From Octadecabacter sp. (lineage in GTDB: Bacteria > Pseudomonadota > Alphaproteobacteria > Rhodobacterales > Rhodobacteraceae): 5,070 nucleotides of DNA. The notes beneath the pieces were generated by a model. That model made no database searches. It saw nothing but the letters and a program-made list of their open reading frames with translations, and had not been told where the DNA came from. Every line of letters begins with the position of its first letter. The stretch's first letter is position 1. The translations under genes and the position numbers were made by a program. Positions 1 to 5,070 of this stretch are shown piece after piece. Location: assembly GCA_018500065.2 (NCBI GenBank), contig JAHBAO020000111.1, positions 1-5,070 of the forward strand, written 5' to 3'.

Positions 1-149
1 CCTTGACGCAGCGACAGGGGCTGCAAACTGGATGTTTGGAAGAGATCGCCCACACGCAGGGTTGGATCTGTGATGAGACGCTGTGCGCAATGGCTGCGCG
101 GTTTTCCAAGAATAGCTATGGCGTCTACTTGCAAAGCTTGCTTGATTAA
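1..149 (+). CDS. rmlA: Glucose-1-phosphate thymidylyltransferase, C-terminal fragment (5' end outside window)
   Basis: The frame beginning at base 3 is open for 48 codons and stops at TAA 147-149. The visible protein contains RQGLQTGCLEEIA, then a Gly-Trp-Ile segment, and ends in FSKNSYGVYLQSLLD. This matches the C-terminal pattern of the RmlA/RfbA/RffH family (RQGL-x2-xC-x-EEIA, then K-x-x-YG-x-YL near the end). The family joins glucose-1-phosphate and dTTP to form dTDP-glucose, the first step of dTDP-L-rhamnose synthesis in the cytoplasm. The nucleotidyl-transfer domain lies upstream of the window, so catalytic residues cannot be checked. The gene is convergent with manC, with only 15 bp between the stops. 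It is probably the last gene of an rml operon, because nothing follows on the + strand. rmlA and rffH cannot be separated from this tail alone, but the family call is firm. Confidence 0.88.
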   Translation, partial: LTQRQGLQTGCLEEIAHTQGWICDETLCAMAARFSKNSYGVYLQSLLD

Positions 150-164
150 TGCGGCAGGTCCGAT

Positions 165-1586
165 TTAGTCGCGCGCGTAGACATCCTCGTAGCGCACGAT
201 GTCGTCTTCGCCCAAGTAGCTGCCGGTCTGCACTTCGATCAATTCCATTGGCACATGTCCGGGATTTTCTAGGCGGTGCTTTGCGCCCAGTGGCACGTAG
301 ATGGACTGGTTTTCAGACACGAGCCGCACGTCATCTGCCACTGTTACCCGTGCGGTGCCCGCGACGACGATCCAGTGTTCTGAGCGGTGCACGTGGCTTT
401 GCAGGCTTAGCGCGGCACCGGGTTTTACGACGATGCGTTTCACCTGAAAACGGTCGCGCAGGGTTAGGGTTTCGAAATAGCCCCAAGGTCGATAATCGCG
501 TGGAAAAGTGTCCGCCTGGCGGACCTTGCGCGCGCGCATTTCCTTCACAACAACGCCTAAGTCCGCAACGCGGCTGCGGTCTGCAACCAGAACAGCATCC
601 GGCATCGCAATCGCCACGATATTGTTGAGGCCAAGACCCACAAGATGCACATCATCGCTTTCAGAACGCAGCAATGTTTCCGTGCAATCCACCGCAAGAC
701 TTGGGCCGTGGGTGCTAACGCCTGCGTCATCGACGGGCATTTGCTGTTGGATTGCGTCCCAACCACCAAGGTCGGACCAATCGCCGTCGTGTTTGATTAC
801 GGCGAGGTTTTCCGCCTTTTCCATAATCGCAAAGTCGATAGAAATATCTTCACAAGCGTCCCATGCAGTTGGGTCGAGCCGCAGAAAACCTAAATCATGA
901 CGGGCGTCATCATAGGCTTTGGTTACGGTGTTCAGCATGTCCGGCGCGTGTTTCGCGAATCCGTCAACCAAGGTGCTGGCTTTGTACAGAAAGATACCCG
1001 CGTTCCAAAGAAACCGATCTGTTGACAGCATCTCTTGCGCTGTTTGCCGGTCGGGCTTTTCGACGAAACGGTGTAGGGCGATACAGCCGTCCGGCGTCTC
1101 ATCCCCCAATTCAAGATAGCCGTATCCCGTTTCCGGATGCGTTGGCATGATGCCGAACGTCACGATTTTTCCCGAAAGCGCACAAGGGACAGCGCGTTCA
1201 ATGCTGGCGTGAAACGCCTCGATGTCCTTAATGAAATGGTCAGACGGAGCTGCGAGAATGAGAGTGTCGGGATCGTCCTCCATCACTTTCAATGCCGCTG
1301 CAAGAAGGGCTGGTGCAGTGTTTCGTGCCTCGGGTTCAATAAGAACCGCACCGGGATCAATGCCGATGTCTGACAATTGCTGGGTCGTAGTGAAGCGGAA
1401 GTCGGAATTGGTAACGATAACAGGGGCCGCAAACGCGTCTGAGGTAAACCGCGACGCGGATTGCTGAAACAGGCTGCTGTCCCCGATAAGCTTGGTGAAC
1501 TGCTTGGGATAGCTTTTGCGTGAAAGCGGCCACAACCGCGTACCGGATCCGCCGCACAGAATAACTGGGGTGATGGGCCTTTTCAT
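165..1586 (-). CDS. manC: Mannose-1-phosphate guanylyltransferase / mannose-6-phosphate isomerase (bifunctional, type II)
   Basis: The protein has 473 residues, the usual length for the bifunctional ManC/CpsB/AlgA family. It should convert mannose-1-phosphate and GTP to GDP-mannose and also interconvert fructose-6-P and mannose-6-P. The N-terminal pyrophosphorylase signature is at residues 12-30 (GGSGTRLWPLSRKSYPKQF). It is followed by APSDH (113-117), ETGYGY (152-157), the sugar-binding FVEKP (174-178), WNAGIF (194-199) and DWSDLGGW (269-276). The C-terminal cupin isomerase domain starts near RPWGYFE (366-372) and carries the metal-binding QSHVHRSEHW (396-405) and VPLGAKHRLENPG (431-443). 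Both halves look intact. The start at 1586 puts MKRPITPVILCGG where family members begin. The frame is open for 40 codons further upstream, but that segment is not family-like and would run back through the promoter. A GTG three codons upstream (1595) is possible. The ribosome site is weak (GAG 8 nt before ATG). The product feeds mannose, or fucose-type sugars, into the surface glycan. Confidence 0.95.
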   Translation of the reverse strand: MKRPITPVILCGGSGTRLWPLSRKSYPKQFTKLIGDSSLFQQSASRFTSDAFAAPVIVTNSDFRFTTTQQLSDIGIDPGAVLIEPEARNTAPALLAAALKVMEDDPDTLILAAPSDHFIKDIEAFHASIERAVPCALSGKIVTFGIMPTHPETGYGYLELGDETPDGCIALHRFVEKPDRQTAQEMLSTDRFLWNAGIFLYKASTLVDGFAKHAPDMLNTVTKAYDDARHDLGFLRLDPTAWDACEDISIDFAIMEKAENLAVIKHDGDWSDLGGWDAIQQQMPVDDAGVSTHGPSLAVDCTETLLRSESDDVHLVGLGLNNIVAIAMPDAVLVADRSRVADLGVVVKEMRARKVRQADTFPRDYRPWGYFETLTLRDRFQVKRIVVKPGAALSLQSHVHRSEHWIVVAGTARVTVADDVRLVSENQSIYVPLGAKHRLENPGHVPMELIEVQTGSYLGEDDIVRYEDVYARD

Positions 1587-1691
1587 TGGGGTCACTCGAT
1601 TACTCTTTTCAGCAGCTTCATGGACGTTCGGCCGATGATTTACACAACAATAAGCCAAAGTTATGGCCAATTCCCGAGCTCTCTTATTATT

Positions 1692-1705
1692 TGTTAAGCT
1701 TAACA
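1692..1705. promoter_or_regulatory. 14-bp perfect palindrome, candidate operator
   Basis: TGTTAAGCTTAACA equals its own reverse complement over all 14 bases; the next flanking pair (T/C) breaks the symmetry. It occupies 14 of the 17 spacer bases between the predicted -35 and -10 boxes of manC. A dimeric protein bound there would block RNA polymerase. It also lies 59-72 bp upstream of the divergent sulfotransferase start, so it could affect both genes. It is too short, with no loop, to be a transcription terminator. The regulator is unknown. Confidence 0.4.
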
Positions 1706-1714
1706 CCGTCTTAA
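1700..1714. promoter_or_regulatory. CtrA-like site (TTAA-N7-TTAA)
   Basis: TTAA at 1700-1703 and TTAA at 1711-1714 are separated by exactly 7 nt. This is the spacing of the CtrA response-regulator site (TTAA-N7-TTAA[C]) known in Caulobacter and other alphaproteobacteria. On the minus strand it reads TTAAGACGGTGTTAAG, with G rather than the preferred C in the last position. The site overlaps the predicted manC -35 box, a common position for CtrA-activated promoters. A third TTAA at 1694-1697 belongs to the adjoining palindrome. Such motifs also arise by chance in A+T-rich spacers, so the call is tentative. Confidence 0.3.
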
Positions 1715-1763
1715 GATTCCGCTGCTACCTTAGGCTCGTACGCAAGAAATCTGGACATCGCGC

Positions 1764-2627
1764 ATGACGGCCAAAAGCACGTTTGGGAATCTGTTTTTAA
1801 GCATCGGCGCAATGAAAGCAGGGACAACTTGGCTTTACTCGGTGTTGGCGCGCCATCCTGAGCTGCATTTTGCGATGGAAAAGGAAATCCATTATTTCCA
1901 TCACCGCTATGTTGATGACGCGATCTTAAGCGAAGAACGTCGCCTGTCTGAGGCGCGAGAGCGGTATTTGTGGCGGTTTGACCCCAAGTCCGCCAACATT
2001 GATGCGATCCGTCAGAATTTGCACTGGGTGGCGGCGTACCTTGATCGGCCTGTTGATGATTTTTGGTATCGCAATCTGTTTCAGTTGCGCAAATTTCAAA
2101 CCTTTGCCTGTGATTTTTCAAATTTGAACGCTCATCTTCCGGCTGAGGTTTGGCCAGCAATTGCGTCAAAATGCGATACCTTACGCGTGCTTTTCACGAT
2201 GCGCGATCCGGTCAAGCGGCTTTGGAGCCATACAAAGTTTCATCTGCAGGTAACGGGAAACCTGGACAAGCTGGACAGTTGGTCAAAACCCGAATTTGAC
2301 GCATTCGTGCGCCAGCCCCATATTTGGAACAACGGGGAATACGGCGCGGTTCTGCGTCGTCTTTCCAAAGGGTTGGCACCCGAGCAATACAAGGCGATTT
2401 TTTATGAAGATCTACACGAAGATCAGCGTGGCACATTGCGTGATATCGAAGGTTTCTTAGGCATCGCACCGTTTGAATACCCGCAAGCCGTATTGGATCG
2501 GCGGCTTACGGAAAGCGAAAAACGCGAGATGCCGGATTTCTTTCCCGATTTGGTTTCTGACGACATTGCGCGCATCCGCACCGAAGTTGAGGAACAAGGT
2601 TACGTGTTGCCCTTATCGTGGGGCTAA
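1764..2627 (+). CDS. PAPS-dependent sulfotransferase (P-loop, NDST/Sulfotransfer_1-like)
   Basis: This is a 287-residue cytoplasmic protein with no signal peptide or membrane segment. The 5'-phosphosulfate loop is GAMKAGTTWLYSVL (residues 15-28), with Lys18 and Thr21-Thr22 expected to contact the sulfate donor PAPS. KEIHYF (40-45) resembles the KE-x-HFF block of bacterial and heparan-type sulfotransferases. The 3'-phosphate motif is RDPVKRLWSH (147-156), with Arg147 and Ser155 in the family spacing. IFYEDL (212-217) and LRDIEGFLGI (225-234) match the usual C-terminal blocks. The family transfers sulfate from PAPS to a hydroxyl or amino group, often on a sugar; the acceptor here is unknown. 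The gene diverges from manC across a 177-bp spacer and overlaps the DUF6473 gene tail to tail by 4 bp. ATG 1764 is chosen because the P-loop then lies near the N-terminus as usual. The upstream ribosome site is weak (CTGGA). Confidence 0.87.
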   Translation: MTAKSTFGNLFLSIGAMKAGTTWLYSVLARHPELHFAMEKEIHYFHHRYVDDAILSEERRLSEARERYLWRFDPKSANIDAIRQNLHWVAAYLDRPVDDFWYRNLFQLRKFQTFACDFSNLNAHLPAEVWPAIASKCDTLRVLFTMRDPVKRLWSHTKFHLQVTGNLDKLDSWSKPEFDAFVRQPHIWNNGEYGAVLRRLSKGLAPEQYKAIFYEDLHEDQRGTLRDIEGFLGIAPFEYPQAVLDRRLTESEKREMPDFFPDLVSDDIARIRTEVEEQGYVLPLSWG

Positions 2628-3478
2628 AGCAGCGCTTTGCACAGCAGACGCGCGGCTTTGTCGTGTAACGCTGGTGTCGCATAATAGACATTGAGGGCGC
2701 GAAGTTTGTCGGGGCGGTTGGGGAAATTTTGCGCACCGAAAACCCGCTCAACCATATGGCTGTGATCATTGATAAGTATCTGAACGGGTTCTGGATTCAG
2801 CACACATTCGATGACTTCAAACCCCATTTCCGGTAACGCGGAAACCATCTGTGCGGACACCATGTGCGGAAACTGCCCGATCGCTGAGCGGCTGTAATCA
2901 AGGTTGTCGCCGGGGGCTTCGTTGGAAAGCCACAAGAAAATCTTGCGGCCTGAAATTTGGCTCGCAAGGTCGCGGTGCTGTTCAAGCCATTTTTCTTGCA
3001 CTGCTTTTCGTTGGGCAACCAATGCGTCATCGCCGTATTCGGTTTTCAGAATCCGGTACGCTTCTTGTGCCAAAAAGCTCTCGCCTTTGCGCGGGCCGGC
3101 TTGGAATTCCAAAACTCCGTTGTTGCGCGCCGTTTTGAACACGCCTGCGCTGACGGAGCGTGCTGACATGCTTTGAACCACGACGGTGTCGGATTTCGCC
3201 AAGAGCGCCATTAACGCGGGTCGTTGCAGGTAAAACTCAGCCCCTGCACCGGAAAAGCCAAGGTTGGCGATTGGACGTTCTAAAAAGCGTCCGACTTGGC
3301 GCGGAAACGGGTTGTTCACAAATCGTCCAAACGTTTGGGCCGCGCCGATAAAGCTGATGCAGTTGTCAGCGTGCAGATCACATTGGGGCCCACGCAGCGC
3401 CAGGGTGGGTAGGGCCACGTCAAACCAGAGGTCATAATCAAACGCATTGCGGTCTGTTTTTTGATAGCCAAGCCCCAT
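2624..3478 (-). CDS. DUF6473-type protein of unknown function
   Basis: This is a 284-residue soluble-looking protein without signal peptide or membrane helix. I recognise a pattern that I associate with DUF6473 proteins of Rhodobacterales: RGP (29-31), ISFIGAAQTFGRFVNNPFP (41-59), ANLGFSGAGAEFYL (71-84) and VVVQSMSARSVS (99-110). The call is from memory and was not searched. The Gly-rich blocks followed by DTVVVQ look loosely like the alternating strand-loop pattern of SGNH or WcbI-type folds, but no catalytic triad can be assigned. The C-terminal half has WLSNEAPGDN (183-192), NDHSH (237-241) and YYATPALHDKAARLL (265-279), where His and Asp could be functional. It is the last gene of the minus-strand operon, 12 bp after a sulfotransferase gene and with a strong ribosome site. 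Co-transcription suggests a role in making, modifying or sensing the same sulfated product. The function is not known. Confidence 0.8.
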   Translation of the reverse strand: MGLGYQKTDRNAFDYDLWFDVALPTLALRGPQCDLHADNCISFIGAAQTFGRFVNNPFPRQVGRFLERPIANLGFSGAGAEFYLQRPALMALLAKSDTVVVQSMSARSVSAGVFKTARNNGVLEFQAGPRKGESFLAQEAYRILKTEYGDDALVAQRKAVQEKWLEQHRDLASQISGRKIFLWLSNEAPGDNLDYSRSAIGQFPHMVSAQMVSALPEMGFEVIECVLNPEPVQILINDHSHMVERVFGAQNFPNRPDKLRALNVYYATPALHDKAARLLCKALL

Positions 3479-3486
3479 GTCAAACG

Positions 3487-3492
3487 TCCCCT
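3487..3492 (-). promoter_or_regulatory. Strong ribosome binding site of the DUF6473 gene
   Basis: AGGGGA on the minus strand lies 8 nt before ATG 3478, an ideal Shine-Dalgarno sequence and spacing. It overlaps the TAG stop (3493-3491) of the preceding sulfotransferase gene, which points to translational coupling within one transcript. It fixes the start codon and is the clearest ribosome site in the window. Confidence 0.75.
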
Positions 3493-4300
3493 AAAGCGCA
3501 AGCGCGGTCAGCGCGTCGAGTTTTTCAATGTCGGTCATTTTCTTGGGGTCCAGCGCAATAAGCGAGCGCATCGCTATGGCGAATTTTACGGACGGAAGGT
3601 GCCGATAGGTGGCCATCAATTCAGTCACGCCCAACGCGCGATCGGTTTTCTTGATCCCCCCGCGCGTGCTGGCAAATTTTGGATCAGCCACCCCGACAAT
3701 TGTTTCATCGGGCATCAGGTCTTTTTGGTGGGGTTCCATCGCAACCGGAATAAGCGCCATCAGTCGCGCTGTTTCGGTGTTCGGCGCGGCGCAAAAGCTG
3801 TCGTAGCTCAGGATGCGAACATGAAACCGCCGCGCGTTTTCGCAAATCAGTCGTAGTGTGGTGCGCTGCCGACTGAAAAATTGCGCAACGCTTTCTTCGG
3901 TGATTTCGGTCAGTTTCTTTTCGCCCCAATGCGCGCGTGATGCTTCAACTTGGGACAGGAATGCTTCGAACGGGCAGCGAAGGATCAGGATCAGACCGGT
4001 ATAAATTCCACTTGATTGGGCGCTTTTCGCGAGATCCAAGGACAGCTCGACATTCTGCAATCGGGTTGTCGTTTCTTTCATCGCCAGATTGGGCGTCTTG
4101 GTGAAGTCCAGATCGTGGTCGTTTTGAAATGCGGCGATGTCCGTTGCCTCATAGGCGTCATTGCGCCCGCGCTGATAGGGTTCATGGACGCCGCAGACCG
4201 ATGAATGCGACATGAATGTATTGGCGATCAACGTGGTGCCACTGCGTGGTGGTCCAATCAAAAGCGTGAAACTTTCAGGGAGGAGGAGGGGCTGTGTCAT
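3491..4300 (-). CDS. Sulfotransferase-like P-loop protein
   Basis: This is a 269-residue cytoplasmic protein. The 5'-phosphosulfate loop near the N-terminus is IGPPRSGTTLIANTF (residues 15-29), of the G-x-PRSGTT type, with Arg19, Ser20 and Thr22-Thr23 in place. The 3'-phosphate motif is LRCPFEAFLSQ (107-117). Its Arg108 and Ser116 keep the normal eight-residue separation, although the common Asp after Arg is Cys. MKETTTR (74-80), ILSYDSF (163-169) and GVADPKFAS (203-211) complete the family-like blocks. The expected reaction is sulfate transfer from PAPS to an unknown acceptor, probably a glycan given the neighbours. It starts 6 bp after the preceding gene and ends 12 bp before the DUF6473 gene, so it sits in the middle of an operon. 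No strong ribosome site is visible, and translation may depend on coupling to the gene before it. A non-sulfotransferase P-loop role is possible but less likely. Confidence 0.82.
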   Translation of the reverse strand: MTQPLLLPESFTLLIGPPRSGTTLIANTFMSHSSVCGVHEPYQRGRNDAYEATDIAAFQNDHDLDFTKTPNLAMKETTTRLQNVELSLDLAKSAQSSGIYTGLILILRCPFEAFLSQVEASRAHWGEKKLTEITEESVAQFFSRQRTTLRLICENARRFHVRILSYDSFCAAPNTETARLMALIPVAMEPHQKDLMPDETIVGVADPKFASTRGGIKKTDRALGVTELMATYRHLPSVKFAIAMRSLIALDPKKMTDIEKLDALTALAL

Positions 4301-4306
4301 GGCGTT

Positions 4307-5044
4307 CTATTCGCCCGTTTGAGAACTGAGCAAGTCGCGTAACGTGCGCAAAACCACGAGGTCATCAGCGTTCATTTCGCGCAGCAATTGGTTCAGATCA
4401 GATGGCACAGGTGTGCTGTCAGGTTTGGATGAATTTACCCGTGCTTGGACAGCTTTGAAATTTGGGAAAGGTTTACTTAGCCGCTTGGTCAGCACCTTCA
4501 TTGCGCCGTCGAAATCAGACACAAGTCCGATGACGCCGGCCGCGTTGATCAGTCTAACGCCGTCAAAAGCCCGCATGAGTTCAGGCTGTTTGTTCGCGAT
4601 AAACGATGCAAGACGTCCGGTCTGAAAGTTGCGACATTGTCTGTCTTTCGCACGCTCAAGGCGTGCTTGAACGTAGCCCTCAAGGTCGTGTTGCTTGGCA
4701 AGCTGCGCGCCCCAACTGTCAGAGGTTTGAGCGCGCTCAAACTGATAGGCCGAACGGATGCGTGCAACGGGATCGCGCAGCAGCATAACGGGGATAATTT
4801 GCACACCGTCGATGATCGGCAGCGGCCCTTTCATCGTGTGGGATGAAAACGCGCAGGCCTTGGGGTTTTCGGTGATCCAGTTTTCGACGGCTGGCGTGTT
4901 GGATTGCGTGCTTGTGTCAAACTCGGTGGTCACCCACGCGTCTCGGAAGTTGTGCTTCAGAATTTGATCAAGCGAGGTTCCCGCGTTTTTGAACAGATGA
5001 TAGTGCAACACGACTGTGCGCAAAGGCGGCTTTTGGGTGCTCAT
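4307..5044 (-). CDS. Sulfotransferase family protein (Sulfotransfer_2-like)
   Basis: This is a 245-residue soluble protein. HYHLFKNAGTSLDQIL (residues 14-29) matches the H-x-x-K-x-GTS type of PAPS loop found in the carbohydrate sulfotransferase (Sulfotransfer_2) group, with Lys19 and Thr23-Ser24 as likely phosphosulfate ligands. LLRDPVARIRSAY (88-100) is a good 3'-phosphate motif, with Arg90 and Ser98 correctly spaced. SSHTMKG (67-73), CRNFQTGRLA (137-146) and VIGLVSDFDGAMKVL (171-185) are other blocks of the kind seen in this group. It probably sulfates a sugar of the surface glycan, but the acceptor cannot be read from the sequence. It is the first complete gene of the minus-strand operon and is followed after 6 bp by another sulfotransferase. 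No clear Shine-Dalgarno precedes ATG 5044; the TGA of a possible upstream gene lies 4 nt away, which would allow coupled translation. Confidence 0.82.
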   Translation of the reverse strand: MSTQKPPLRTVVLHYHLFKNAGTSLDQILKHNFRDAWVTTEFDTSTQSNTPAVENWITENPKACAFSSHTMKGPLPIIDGVQIIPVMLLRDPVARIRSAYQFERAQTSDSWGAQLAKQHDLEGYVQARLERAKDRQCRNFQTGRLASFIANKQPELMRAFDGVRLINAAGVIGLVSDFDGAMKVLTKRLSKPFPNFKAVQARVNSSKPDSTPVPSDLNQLLREMNADDLVVLRTLRDLLSSQTGE

Positions 5045-5048
5045 CTGT

Positions 5049-5070
5049 TCAGTCGACGGTGTTGTATAAA
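5049..5070 (-). CDS. Possible C-terminal end of an upstream operon gene
   Basis: On the minus strand six codons reading LYNTVD are followed by TGA (5051-5049), only 4 nt before the next gene's ATG. The tight spacing of the following genes (6 and 12 bp), and the absence of a recognisable promoter or ribosome site in these 26 bases, make a preceding co-transcribed gene plausible. Six codons are far too few to identify it, and an in-frame stop by chance is a real alternative. Confidence 0.25.

Larger units (their letters stand above)
1686..1714 (-). promoter_or_regulatory. Predicted sigma-70-type promoter for manC
   Basis: Read on the minus strand, TTAAGA (1714-1709, 4 of 6 matches to TTGACA) is followed after exactly 17 nt by AATAAT (1691-1686, 5 of 6 matches to TATAAT). 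Transcription would begin near 1679, giving a leader of about 90 nt before the manC ATG at 1586. The region is visibly richer in A+T than the flanking genes. The spacer is almost filled by a perfect palindrome, so the promoter looks regulated. No equally good promoter was found on the + strand for the divergent sulfotransferase. The call rests on motif matching only. Confidence 0.45.

Noticed and set aside
150..164. Possible terminator between the rmlA and manC stops
   Set aside because: Only 15 bp are available and they contain no inverted repeat or T-run; termination may be Rho-dependent or lie inside the opposing gene.
149..628. Plus-strand open frame of 159 codons, plus shorter ones at 508-900 and 863-1150, opposite manC
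   Set aside because: They lie wholly antisense to a gene with intact, recognisable motifs. Their translations are rich in Arg, Ser and Pro with no domain pattern, as expected from shadow frames.
1592..1621. Minus-strand mini-frame MKLLKRVIE ending 5 nt before the manC ATG, as a possible leader peptide
   Set aside because: It has no convincing ribosome site and no attenuator-like hairpin or regulatory codon run. A nine-codon frame is expected by chance.
1654..1667. Inverted repeat GCCA-N6-TGGC in the manC leader region
   Set aside because: Four-base arms are too short to be meaningful alone, and there is no T-run or second copy nearby.
1587..1706. N-terminal extension of manC by 40 residues to an ATG at 1706
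   Set aside because: The extra residues match nothing in the family, and the predicted -10 and -35 boxes fall in or just upstream of this segment. Start 1586 gives the normal family length and N-terminus.
1711..2169. Minus-strand open frame of 152 codons opposite the start of the + strand sulfotransferase
   Set aside because: Its low-complexity, Gln/Ser/Thr-rich translation has no recognisable motif, and it covers the well-supported PAPS loop of the real gene on the other strand. It would also run through the manC promoter region.
3461..3856. Plus-strand frame of 131 codons, and others at 2851-3176 and 4344-4625
   Set aside because: All are antisense to the minus-strand operon genes, lack ribosome sites and show no family-like blocks.
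1..5070. Mobile elements, tRNA or rRNA genes, CRISPR arrays, toxin-antitoxin pairs
   Set aside because: No transposase-like frame, long inverted or direct repeats, spaced repeat array or tRNA-like fold was seen. The window is almost fully covered by six ordinary genes.

Overview
The window is a stretch of a cell-surface polysaccharide locus, most likely from a marine alphaproteobacterium of the Rhodobacterales (Roseobacter-type). This placement is an inference. It rests on the DUF6473-type protein, the general protein and codon style, and a CtrA-like TTAA-N7-TTAA motif. No rRNA or other phylogenetic marker is present.

Layout: positions 1-149 (+) hold the last 48 codons of rmlA/rfbA, the glucose-1-phosphate thymidylyltransferase of dTDP-L-rhamnose synthesis. 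Facing it, 15 bp away, is manC (165-1586, -), a full-length bifunctional mannose-1-phosphate guanylyltransferase/mannose-6-phosphate isomerase that makes GDP-mannose. A 177-bp A+T-richer region (1587-1763) separates manC from a divergent sulfotransferase gene (1764-2627, +). This region holds a credible sigma-70-like promoter reading toward manC. A 14-bp perfect palindrome sits exactly between its -35 and -10 boxes, and overlapping TTAA half-sites resemble CtrA binding sites.

The + strand sulfotransferase overlaps by 4 bp, tail to tail, the end of a minus-strand operon. In transcription order that operon is a Sulfotransfer_2-like protein (5044-4307), a second P-loop sulfotransferase (4300-3491) and a DUF6473-type protein (3478-2624). 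The gaps are 6 and 12 bp. The last codons of a further upstream gene may enter the window at 5069-5049.

How the genes may work together: RmlA and ManC supply activated rhamnose and GDP-mannose (or GDP-fucose) for a glycan. Three mutually dissimilar PAPS-type sulfotransferases beside them suggest that the glycan, or another surface substrate, is sulfated at more than one position or sugar. The DUF6473 protein has no assigned function but sits in the same operon, so it is the main unknown here. No tRNA, rRNA, CRISPR array, insertion sequence or clear intrinsic terminator was found. The regions outside genes are all short.
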